A DNA stretch of 7,759 nt from Treponema sp. (lineage in GTDB: Bacteria > Spirochaetota > Spirochaetia > Treponematales > Breznakiellaceae), in the NCBI GenBank assembly GCA_009785545.1, contig WQWD01000106.1:1-7759 (forward strand), in the 5' to 3' direction. The notes beneath the pieces were generated by a model. The model was given only the letters and a program-made list of their open reading frames with translations. It was not told the DNA's origin and did no database searches. The stretch's first letter is position 1. Every line of letters starts with the position of its first letter. Shown one piece after another: positions 1-5,409 of this stretch. The translations under genes were made by a program, and so were the position numbers.

Positions 1-28
1 AAAGGTTTAGGTATAATTGCGTATTTGT

Positions 29-673
29 TCATAAAATTAATTCTCCAAAAAATTTAGGACAGTGAAAATCAGGGGTTGGAAGAAAAATAGGCGACCAGCA
101 GCCAAAGTGAGGGTGCGCTGTTTTATCTCCGCATTTGTAAAAATTCCCCCGCATTATAGTTTTGGGTTTTAACTCCAGTGAAGGGAAAAACTTTCGCAAA
201 AATGATAAGGGAATACGATACTCAAGGTTCCAACCGCTGCCATGCACAGCCGTTTTTACAAAAAACAGATCACGGTAATTTTCCTCCGGGAGCTCAACTC
301 GGTTATTACGATCAGAGCCTATCGCAAGGTACATTCCTCCAGCAGGGTTGAATTCCCAATTTAGATATTCCATAGATTTAGATTCAGGTGATAAAAAAAA
401 TTCCATGCAACTGTCTGTGTGGGTATGACCAAAACCTTTTGTTTCCATTTTTAGTTCATTTTCATTAGTTTGCATATACACAAAAATAGATTCACCATCA
501 GTACTTAAACAAGCCGTTGTTAAAGGGCGATAATCAATTTCAACAAGATGTCCCCAGGGGAAACAATTTATCTCTACTTTGTTGCATACGCCCTTTTGCC
601 AATCCTGCTTTATAGAGTCAATCCAATTTATATGGTAAACTTTTTGAGCATCTTCTGAACTCAAATTAAACAT
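29..673 (-). CDS. Carbohydrate-binding family 9-like protein, cytoplasmic (214 aa)
   Basis: The protein resembles stand-alone carbohydrate-binding family 9-like (DOMON-type beta-sandwich) proteins. What I see: DSCMEFFLSP (residues 87-96), YLNWEFNPAGGMYLA (103-117), WNLEYRIPLSFL (148-159), and the C-terminal block RGNFYKCGDKTAHPHFGCW (175-193) followed by PDFHCPKFFGEL (201-212). This C-terminal pattern is what I recall as most conserved in the family. There is no signal peptide or membrane segment, so it should be intracellular, and it is complete at about the usual 200-220 aa. The start is fixed by AGAGG four to five bases before ATG. It lies 103 bases downstream of the YaiI-like gene, so it may be co-transcribed with the manA group or use its own promoter. 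The ligand is unknown; a sugar-binding role is a family-level inference. I am fairly confident of the fold, not of the function. Confidence 0.75.
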   Translation of the reverse strand: MFNLSSEDAQKVYHINWIDSIKQDWQKGVCNKVEINCFPWGHLVEIDYRPLTTACLSTDGESIFVYMQTNENELKMETKGFGHTHTDSCMEFFLSPESKSMEYLNWEFNPAGGMYLAIGSDRNNRVELPEENYRDLFFVKTAVHGSGWNLEYRIPLSFLRKFFPSLELKPKTIMRGNFYKCGDKTAHPHFGCWSPIFLPTPDFHCPKFFGELIL

Positions 674-692
674 TTTTCCTCTTTATTCTCAT

Positions 693-740
693 AACAAACA
701 TACTACCATATTTAACATACAATGGACTTGTTCGGCAACC
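693..740 (-). promoter_or_regulatory. Possible weak promoter for the CBM9-like gene
   Basis: Read on the minus strand, TTGCCG is followed after 17 bases by TTAAAT, upstream of the AGAGG ribosome site of the gene starting at 673. A TG just before the -10-like box gives some extended -10 character. Matches to consensus are partial, and AT-rich gaps often contain such pairs, so this is a candidate only. No convincing terminator is visible in the 103-base gap (674-776); the small stem formed by GGC and GCC around 734-745 has no T-tract after it. Confidence 0.25.
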
Positions 741-776
741 CCGCCATGAAATATCAATCAGGCTGTTCAGCAAAAA

Positions 777-1232
777 TTACCTTAACTTACTCAACACCCT
801 GTCAAGACTATCGGCAAATTGTTTAAGCTCTTTTTTGCCGTAGTTGGAGGTTCTCTCAAAGTCCATGCCGTTTTCCGCAAGGCCGACTGTGAAGTTACGC
901 AAAGATAACAATTCATTGATGTTGTTTGCCGTAAAAACACGCCCACGATCATCGAGCACGAAGATTTCTTTTTCGATAAGCCTCTTGGCGAGAGGAACAT
1001 CTCTTGTTATTACAAGATCACCTTTTTGTGATAATTCTACGATACGGTCGTCTGCGGAATTATCTCCGTTTGGGCAAATCTCCATTTGTAACAACGCAGG
1101 TTTTAATTCAGCGGGTATTGGAATCGCTCGGTTAGCGGCAAATATAACTTTAGTCTCCATTTTTACCGCCCTGCGTGTGACAAGATCTCTTGCGTTTTTT
1201 GGGCAGGAATCAGCGTCAACTAATATTTTCAT
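777..1232 (-). CDS. YaiI/YqxD family protein (DUF188, PIN-like), 151 aa
   Basis: This is a member of the YaiI/YqxD (UPF0178, DUF188) family, whose exact biochemical role is not established; the family is distantly related to PIN-type nucleases. Visible signatures are the N-terminal DADSCP (residues 6-11), an acidic NSADD (58-62), VITRDVPLA (74-82), DDRGRVFT (94-101), and a C-terminal YGKKELKQFADSLDRVL (131-147). Clustered aspartates (D6, D8, D61, D62, D78) could form a metal site, which is inference. I chose the ATG at 1232, not the upstream in-frame start at 1247, because it gives the usual family N-terminus (MKILVDADSCP) and the usual length near 150. It overlaps the manA stop as ATGA, which suggests translational coupling; no clear Shine-Dalgarno is seen. 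Confidence 0.9.
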   Translation of the reverse strand: MKILVDADSCPKNARDLVTRRAVKMETKVIFAANRAIPIPAELKPALLQMEICPNGDNSADDRIVELSQKGDLVITRDVPLAKRLIEKEIFVLDDRGRVFTANNINELLSLRNFTVGLAENGMDFERTSNYGKKELKQFADSLDRVLSKLR

Positions 1233-2377
1233 GAACAGCCGCAACAATCAGTTGCCGCAAAAAGAGTATATTGCCCGGTTAAAATTATTTCTTTGTTATT
1301 TAAATATTTATCGGAAACAAAAAAGGATTCGCCTTTTTTAAAAGGAATGCCGTCAGCGGTTAACTCTCCCGAAGTTACAATACAAATAGCTTTGGTTTTT
1401 AGCGGCAGAATCTTTTCATTATTGTTTCCGTTTAATCTGGCAAGTAAAAAATCTTTTGATGGAGTGTTATAACAAAACCAGTCATCATCAGACGGATTTA
1501 AAACATTTGGGTAATACGGCTCAAAATGTGTTATACTTAACAGCTCATCTATATCAATATGTTTTGGAGTAAGACCCGCACGCAGAACATTATCGGAACT
1601 TGACATCAGTTCGATTCCAAATCCGCTGATATACGCATGAAGAATCCCGGCAGGAATAAATACAGCCTGCCCCGGCTCCAAGTTTAAAACATTAAGAAAA
1701 AGAGGCGATAACACAGAAATATCCCCCGGATAAAGAGCGGCGAATTTTTTCATAAGAGTCCAGCTCTGCGGGATAATTTGTTCGCCAGGATGTTCGTCAA
1801 CTTTATTATCAAACAAGGTTGAAAAAACAAACTTGCAATCATCTTTTGTAAATTTTAAAAGCGTCTTGTAAAAAGAAATAAGCGATTCCTTTTGGAGAGT
1901 CTCTACAAGAGGCGAAAACAATTGATTTAATGCGGGCGCAAAAGTTAAAAGTTCTTTAAACGAGCTTAAAGTATCAAGCGGCTTTCGAAAACCTGCCATC
2001 ATTGTAAAAGGAGAAAGAGCGCACATAATTTCCGGTTTATGATTTGAATCCTTGTAATTACGCTCGGGCGAACTTAAAGGGATTCCTTTTTCTTCTTCTT
2101 TTTTAAAACCATTTTCCGCCTGTTCTTTGTCAGGGTGAACCTGAATCGAAAGCGGTTTGTCTATGCCAAGTAATTTGAAAAGAAACGGCAATTCTCCATG
2201 TACCTCGTTTAAGCCTGCCGTTTTATTATCGAGTTCTATACGTGAAGGAGCGCCCGGATGAGTTCCCATCCACATTTCGGCATAGGGCAACTCTGTATTT
2301 TCTAATCCCAAAAACTCCGGGATAAATTTCGGGCAGCCCCATTCATAATGTTTGATTTGATTAGTTAGTTTATTCAT
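1229..2377 (-). CDS. manA: Mannose-6-phosphate isomerase, class I (382 aa)
   Basis: ManA interconverts mannose 6-phosphate and fructose 6-phosphate in the cytoplasm, linking mannose use and GDP-mannose supply to glycolysis. The class I zinc enzyme motifs are present: YEWG (11-14), PYAEMWMGTHPGAPS (31-45), KPLSIQVHPDKEQAE (74-88) with Q79 and H81, NHKPEIMCAL (112-121) with E116, and FIPAGILHAY (240-249) with H247, then ELMSSSDNVLRAGLTPKHID (256-275) with the likely catalytic R266. Length fits the bacterial class. The ATG at 2377 follows GGAG at a good distance and overlaps the zapA end by 8 bases; the stop overlaps the next gene as ATGA. Oddly, the protein ends in DCCGCS (377-382), three cysteines in four residues, which I do not recall as a family feature. 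Confidence 0.95.
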   Translation of the reverse strand: MNKLTNQIKHYEWGCPKFIPEFLGLENTELPYAEMWMGTHPGAPSRIELDNKTAGLNEVHGELPFLFKLLGIDKPLSIQVHPDKEQAENGFKKEEEKGIPLSSPERNYKDSNHKPEIMCALSPFTMMAGFRKPLDTLSSFKELLTFAPALNQLFSPLVETLQKESLISFYKTLLKFTKDDCKFVFSTLFDNKVDEHPGEQIIPQSWTLMKKFAALYPGDISVLSPLFLNVLNLEPGQAVFIPAGILHAYISGFGIELMSSSDNVLRAGLTPKHIDIDELLSITHFEPYYPNVLNPSDDDWFCYNTPSKDFLLARLNGNNNEKILPLKTKAICIVTSGELTADGIPFKKGESFFVSDKYLNNKEIILTGQYTLFAATDCCGCS

Positions 2378-2717
2378 TTTTGTTATCTCCGAATAAATTT
2401 AGAGCGTGTTCCAGCTTCGCAATTAAGCGAAGGGTACGTTCTTCTATTTCTTGATCTTCCCATGAAACTTCGGAAAGGCTCTGATCAGAAGCGTCTTTTT
2501 GTTCTTGTAAGTGTTGTTTTATTTTGTTTATTTCATCGCATAACAGAAAACCTGTTAGAATGGCAATATTAAGAGGTTCTTTGATCCCTGAAATTTTTTG
2601 AGTATTTTGAACAGCCGCCCGGTATTGGGTCATTATTTTTTCGAGGTATGTTTCGCTTTCATCAGTAGTAATTGTGAAAGACGTTCCCAGAATATCCAGA
2701 CATAATTCATTGACCAT
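2370..2717 (-). CDS. zapA: Cell division protein ZapA (115 aa)
   Basis: ZapA binds FtsZ and bundles or cross-links its protofilaments, stabilising the division ring. The N-terminal domain shows the family pattern: a short strand (LCLDILGTSFTI, residues 5-16), an acidic turn and helix (DESETYLEKIMTQYRAAV, 19-36), then the PLNIAILTGFLLCDEINKIK helix (48-67), corresponding to the usual alanine/leucine-rich helix of ZapA. The rest (68-110) is charged and helical, likely the coiled coil that makes antiparallel dimers. Length is typical for the longer ZapA forms. AGGG seven bases before ATG serves as ribosome site. It sits 8 bases after the ZapB-like gene and overlaps manA by 8 bases, so translation is probably coupled. 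Recognition rests on pattern and on the coiled-coil neighbour. Confidence 0.85.
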   Translation of the reverse strand: MVNELCLDILGTSFTITTDESETYLEKIMTQYRAAVQNTQKISGIKEPLNIAILTGFLLCDEINKIKQHLQEQKDASDQSLSEVSWEDQEIEERTLRLIAKLEHALNLFGDNKNE

Positions 2718-2725
2718 TTAAATCC

Positions 2726-3199
2726 CTAAAAAATGTCCAATTCTCCATCTGAAGAGGAGTCCGACTCTATCGGCTCTGTCGGCAAAGCCGGCCCTGCCGA
2801 CGCTTCATCCTCATCATTCGGAGTTTCAGATTCTTTTATTTCAAAAAATTCTTTTTTGGTTTCATCCGGCGCTATTTTTTCTTTTGAAGCAGCCGGTTCT
2901 TTAACAGATGTTTTTTTTACGGCGTTTTTTTCTTTTAAACTGTTTTCAAAAGCTTCTTCGAATTGACTTAGGCGGTCGAGGGCAGCGAGAATGCCGTCTT
3001 CGATACGTCCCTGATCTTCTTTAAAACGTAAAACAAGCATTTCCAGCTCGTCAAGTCTTTTTTGACTTGCTTCAAGCTTGTCATGTAAACCCGCTTTTTC
3101 GGACACAAGGGTTGAGTTTTCTGCGGAGAGAATCTGCATATATTCAATTGCTTTGGCAGTTCTTGTTTCCAATAATTGTACTTGCTCTAAGCTAATCAT
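2726..3199 (-). CDS. ZapB-like coiled-coil protein with acidic tail (157 aa)
   Basis: Residues 1-90 are almost entirely heptad-like helix (leucine, isoleucine and methionine spaced among Glu, Lys, Gln), such as LEQVQLLETRTAKAIEYMQI (4-23) and LEASQKRLDELEMLVLRF (42-59), resembling the ZapB/FtsB-like coiled coils. Residues 95-150 are a low-complexity linker rich in Glu, Asp, Ser, Pro and Lys, and the protein ends in DGELDIF. There is no membrane segment or signal peptide. E. coli ZapB is only about 80 aa, so the tail is extra. Position directly before zapA (8-base gap) supports a division-ring role, for instance as ZapA partner; this is inference from context. The start has an excellent Shine-Dalgarno, GGAGGGG at 3205-3211, five bases before ATG. 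A terminator lies just upstream, so its own promoter is unclear. Two runs of A (7 and 8) occur near codons 90-97. Confidence 0.75.
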   Translation of the reverse strand: MISLEQVQLLETRTAKAIEYMQILSAENSTLVSEKAGLHDKLEASQKRLDELEMLVLRFKEDQGRIEDGILAALDRLSQFEEAFENSLKEKNAVKKTSVKEPAASKEKIAPDETKKEFFEIKESETPNDEDEASAGPALPTEPIESDSSSDGELDIF

Positions 3200-3222
3200 T
3201 TAGACCCCTCCATCTAATTTTG

Positions 3223-3270
3223 TTTCAAAAAGACTGTCCGAAAAACTATTTCCGAACAGCCCCTTTGAAA
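3223..3270 (-). terminator. Rho-independent terminator after rplT, extended 22-bp hairpin
   Basis: Read on the minus strand, GGCTGTTCGGAAA (3261-3249) pairs with TTTCGGACAGTC and the next bases through 3232, closing a four-base TAGT loop, and is followed by five T (3231-3227). It starts 12 bases beyond the rplT stop. The pairing continues outward (TTTCAAAGG with TTTTTGAAA), giving 22 pairs over 48 bases: 17 Watson-Crick and 5 G-U. All five G-U pairs would be A-C mismatches in RNA from the other strand, so the structure fits minus-strand transcripts. It most likely ends the infC-rpmI-rplT transcript. Confidence 0.88.
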
Positions 3271-3272
3271 AC

Positions 3273-3638
3273 TTATAATGCCGCTTTTAAAGCACCTTTG
3301 GCTTTTTCGACAATTGCGAGAAACGCAGGGTTGTCTTCGGTTGCAAGATACGCTAATGTTTTGCGATTGATGACGACACCCGCTTTATCCAAGCCACAAA
3401 TCAGCTTTGAATAAGAAATACCTACTTCGCGGCAGGCAGCATTAATTCTGATTATCCACAAACGGCGGAAATCACCCTTTCTGTCTTTTCTGTCACGGTA
3501 AGCGTAAGACAAGGATTTTGTTACCGCATCTTTGGCGGTTTTGAAGTTCGTGCTGCGACGACCCCAGTATCCCTTCGCCAGTTTTAGTATTTTTTTACGA
3601 TGATTTTTTCTTTTAGAACCATCTACTGCTCTTGACAT
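3273..3638 (-). CDS. rplT: 50S ribosomal protein L20 (121 aa)
   Basis: L20 binds 23S rRNA early in large-subunit assembly and, in several bacteria, represses its own operon. The sequence shows the long basic N-terminal helix (RKNHRKKILKLAKGYWGRRS, residues 10-29), then NFKTAKDAVTKSLSYAYRDR (31-50) and RKGDFRRLWIIRINAACRE (53-71), followed by the globular SYSKLICGLDKAGVVINRK (75-93) and TLAYLATEDNPAF (94-106). Length is normal (about 115-120). The N-terminus MSRAVDG differs from the common MARVKRG type and recalls spirochaetes. The ATG is preceded by GAGGGGG with a short AT spacer. It lies 56 bases after rpmI and is followed at once by a terminator, so it is the last gene of the translation operon. 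Confidence 0.98.
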   Translation of the reverse strand: MSRAVDGSKRKNHRKKILKLAKGYWGRRSTNFKTAKDAVTKSLSYAYRDRKDRKGDFRRLWIIRINAACREVGISYSKLICGLDKAGVVINRKTLAYLATEDNPAFLAIVEKAKGALKAAL

Positions 3639-3694
3639 AAATTCCCCCTCATAAGGTTATTCAAACAGCATTTAAGCTTTAAGCCTAAAAATTC

Positions 3695-3895
3695 TTAACC
3701 GTAAGGTAAGAGCTGTTTTCTGATTACTGGTACATTGTCATCGGACAAAATACCTGCATGACGCAAGCCACGCTTACGTTTGGCTGACTTTTTAGTCAGG
3801 ATATGGCGCAGATTCTGTTTTTTATACTTTACCTTGCCTGTGCCGGTAAAGGAAAAACGTTTTGCCGCCGCCTTTTTTGTCTTCATTTTGGGCAT
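3695..3895 (-). CDS. rpmI: 50S ribosomal protein L35 (66 aa)
   Basis: L35 is a small basic protein of the large ribosomal subunit. The family signature is complete: MPKMKTKKAAAKRFSFTGTG (residues 1-20), KVKYKKQNLRHILTKKSAKR (21-40), then KRGLRHAGILSDDNVPVIRK (41-60) before a short LLPYG end. Length is typical at about 65. The ATG is preceded by AAGAGGT at seven bases. It stands between infC (56-base gap) and rplT (56-base gap), the conserved order of this operon. In E. coli, translation of rpmI is where L20 acts to repress the operon, so the upstream gap may be regulatory here too (see the hairpin at 3927-3950). Confidence 0.97.
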   Translation of the reverse strand: MPKMKTKKAAAKRFSFTGTGKVKYKKQNLRHILTKKSAKRKRGLRHAGILSDDNVPVIRKQLLPYG

Positions 3896-3926
3896 TTATT
3901 ACCTCTTAGATTAATAAAAATTTTTA

Positions 3927-3950
3927 GTTATACGAAATGTTTCCTATAAC
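3927..3950 (-). promoter_or_regulatory. Hairpin in the infC-rpmI gap, possible control or processing site
   Basis: On the minus strand, GTTATA-G-GAA-ACAT-TTC-G-TATAAC forms nine pairs around one central G/G mismatch, with a four-base loop. It is AT-rich and about 30 bases before the rpmI ATG. A short TTTTT (3916-3920) follows within the sequence AAAAATTTTT but is separated from the stem, so it is a poor terminator. Since L20 of E. coli controls rpmI through structures in this gap, a similar role is possible but unproven; an RNase or spacer hairpin is an alternative. Confidence 0.35.
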
Positions 3951-3951
3951 T

Positions 3952-4467
3952 TTATTTTTTTCCTTTTGGACTTAAGACCATAGACATAAAACGGCCTTCC
4001 ATTGCCGGCTGTTTGTCTATTACATACTCTCCTTCGATACGGGAAAGCACGTCTTTCATCACATCAAAACCAAGTTCTGTATGGGCAAGTTCTCGACCCC
4101 GGAAACGAATCGTTACTTTTACCTTATTGCCGCCGATTAGGAAATCCTTAATATGCTTCGATTTAAAATCCAAATCATGATCATCGATCTTTGGCTGCAT
4201 TCGGATTTCTTTTTGTTTAACCATCTTCTGCTTTTTTTTGGAATCCCTAAGACGTTTTTCATTTTCAAACCTGAACTTGCCATAATTCAAAATTTTGACC
4301 ACTGGAGGTACTGCGTTTGGCGCAACCTCCACAAGATCCAGACCTGTATCTCTGGCAATTTCAAGCGCTTGCGAAACAGACATGATTCCCTGTTCTCCAT
4401 CATCCCGGATTAGACGGACTTCCCTGGAACGAATCTGTTCATTAATACGTAAATCTTTCTCTGCCAA
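3952..4467 (-). CDS. infC: Translation initiation factor IF-3 (171 aa)
   Basis: IF-3 binds the 30S subunit, prevents 50S joining and checks the start codon and initiator tRNA. The N domain shows RINEQIRSREVRLI (residues 7-20), GIMSVSQALEIARDTGLDLV (27-46) and VVKILNYGKFRFE (56-68); a lysine-rich linker (about 72-86) joins the C domain with KEIRMQPKIDDHDLDFKSKH (86-105), KVTIRFRGRE (117-126) and MEGRFMSMVLSPKGKK (156-171). Length is standard. The start codon is TTG at 4467: an in-frame TAA lies 12 bases upstream, no ATG exists before the conserved RINE, and AAGGAGG stands four bases before it. Unusual start codons are common in infC and, in E. coli (AUU), underlie autoregulation; whether TTG does so here is not known. 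First gene of infC-rpmI-rplT, 51 bases after argB. Confidence 0.97.
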   Translation of the reverse strand: MAEKDLRINEQIRSREVRLIRDDGEQGIMSVSQALEIARDTGLDLVEVAPNAVPPVVKILNYGKFRFENEKRLRDSKKKQKMVKQKEIRMQPKIDDHDLDFKSKHIKDFLIGGNKVKVTIRFRGRELAHTELGFDVMKDVLSRIEGEYVIDKQPAMEGRFMSMVLSPKGKK

Positions 4468-4471
4468 CTGG

Positions 4472-4478
4472 CCTCCTT
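4472..4478 (-). promoter_or_regulatory. Strong Shine-Dalgarno that fixes the infC TTG start
   Basis: AAGGAGG, a near-perfect match to the 16S rRNA tail, ends four bases before the TTG at 4467. The codon run upstream in frame is TAA GGA GGC CAG, so translation cannot begin earlier. The combination of very strong ribosome site and weaker start codon settles the gene start. Confidence 0.8.
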
Positions 4479-4491
4479 ATCTCCATGTAAT

Positions 4492-4521
4492 AGTTTATCA
4501 AATTTTCGGATTCTTTGTCTA
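4492..4521 (-). promoter_or_regulatory. Candidate sigma-70-type promoter of infC-rpmI-rplT
   Basis: On the minus strand TAGACA (4521-4516, five of six matches to TTGACA) is followed after 18 bases by TAAACT (4497-4492, four of six), with a TG two bases ahead giving an extended -10. The -35 box begins on the argB stop codon TAG. Transcription would start near 4485, leaving a leader of only about 18 bases before the TTG, just enough for the ribosome site. Read-through from the arginine genes is also possible, as I see no terminator in this 51-base gap. Confidence 0.5.
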
Positions 4522-5409
4522 GCTCTCTATCATTGTTCCGATACCTTCATCAGTAAAAAGTTCTATTAAAAGAGCGTGCGGAAGGCGGCCGTCGATAATA
4601 TGGGCTTTTTTTACACCGCCGTCAATTGCCACCGCACAACAGTCGGTTTTGGGGATCATCCCTTTTGTGATAATACCTTCGTTTCTAAGAATGTCAATTT
4701 GGGATCTCGGCAGAGATTTAATCAGCGAGTCTCCATCGTTAATATCACGAAGAATACCCTGAACATCGGTCATCAGCACCAGTTTTTCCGCTTTAAGAAC
4801 AACCGCAATTTTTGCGGCGGCAATATCAGCGTTAATATTCAAAGCTTTTCCTTCGTCTTCGCCTATTCCATACGCAACAGACGAAATAACAGGAATAATG
4901 CCCGAATCCAATACAGGATTTATAATTGATACATCGACATTTTCAATTTCACCGACAAAGCCCAAATCTTTTTCGCCCTTTACCCTGCGGGCCTTAAAAA
5001 GGCTGCCGTCAATTCCGCACATACCGATTGCCCTTCCGCCTGCTTTTTGAATAAGAGCTACAATATCTTTGTTTACTTTTCCGCACAAAACCATTTGCAC
5101 AATGTCCATTGTTTCTTCGTCTGTGTATCTGAGCCCGTCAATGAAACGGCTTTCTTTGCCTGTCTTTTTAAGCACAGCTTCTATTTCAGGGCCGCCGCCG
5201 TGAACAAGCACCGTGCGGATTCCTACGCAAGACATGAGAATTACATCTTCCATTACGGCTTGTTTTACAGCATCCAACATAGCGTTTCCGCCATACTTAA
5301 CAACAATTGTTTTATTATTAAAACTTTGAATATACGGCAATGCCTGAATTAAAAATTCCGCTCTGATTTTGTTGGAAATTGATTGTTCCAACAATTTTCG
5401 TTCACTCAT
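4519..5409 (-). CDS. argB: Acetylglutamate kinase (296 aa)
   Basis: ArgB phosphorylates N-acetyl-L-glutamate with ATP, the second step of arginine synthesis. Amino acid kinase motifs are clear: VKYGGNAM (37-44), VLVHGGGPEI (67-76), DGLRYTD (91-97), GKVNKDIVALI (110-120), LNINADIAAAKIA (190-202), LVLMTDVQGIL (210-220), GIITKGMIPK (245-254) and HIIDGRLPHALLIELFTDEG (270-289). About 33 residues precede the KYGG motif, forming the N-terminal helix known from arginine-inhibited hexameric kinases (Thermotoga maritima, Pseudomonas aeruginosa); the short E. coli-type enzyme lacks it. With E283 and GIGT near the C-terminus, feedback inhibition by arginine is a sound family-based inference. The ATG overlaps the argJ stop as ATGA, so translation is coupled. 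The next gene, infC, is functionally unrelated. Confidence 0.97.
   Translation of the reverse strand: MSERKLLEQSISNKIRAEFLIQALPYIQSFNNKTIVVKYGGNAMLDAVKQAVMEDVILMSCVGIRTVLVHGGGPEIEAVLKKTGKESRFIDGLRYTDEETMDIVQMVLCGKVNKDIVALIQKAGGRAIGMCGIDGSLFKARRVKGEKDLGFVGEIENVDVSIINPVLDSGIIPVISSVAYGIGEDEGKALNINADIAAAKIAVVLKAEKLVLMTDVQGILRDINDGDSLIKSLPRSQIDILRNEGIITKGMIPKTDCCAVAIDGGVKKAHIIDGRLPHALLIELFTDEGIGTMIES

Noticed and set aside
761..1241. Inverted GGCTGTTCA copies flanking the YaiI-like gene, and a third GGCTGTTC in the rplT terminator
   Set aside because: About a hundred 9-base inverted pairs are expected by chance in a window this size, one copy is coding sequence for ManA and the next start, and there is no target duplication or terminal repeat structure of a mobile element.
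844..1341. 165-residue plus-strand frame opposite the YaiI-like gene and the end of manA
   Set aside because: It overlaps two well-supported minus-strand genes, including their ATGA junction, and shows no family features.
3671..3685. TTTAAGC direct repeat in the rpmI-rplT gap
   Set aside because: Seven bases twice, AT-rich, with no stem followed by a T-tract; nothing beyond chance.
4468..4518. Terminator between argB and infC
   Set aside because: No GC-containing stem followed by T residues is visible in the 51 bases, so no terminator is called.
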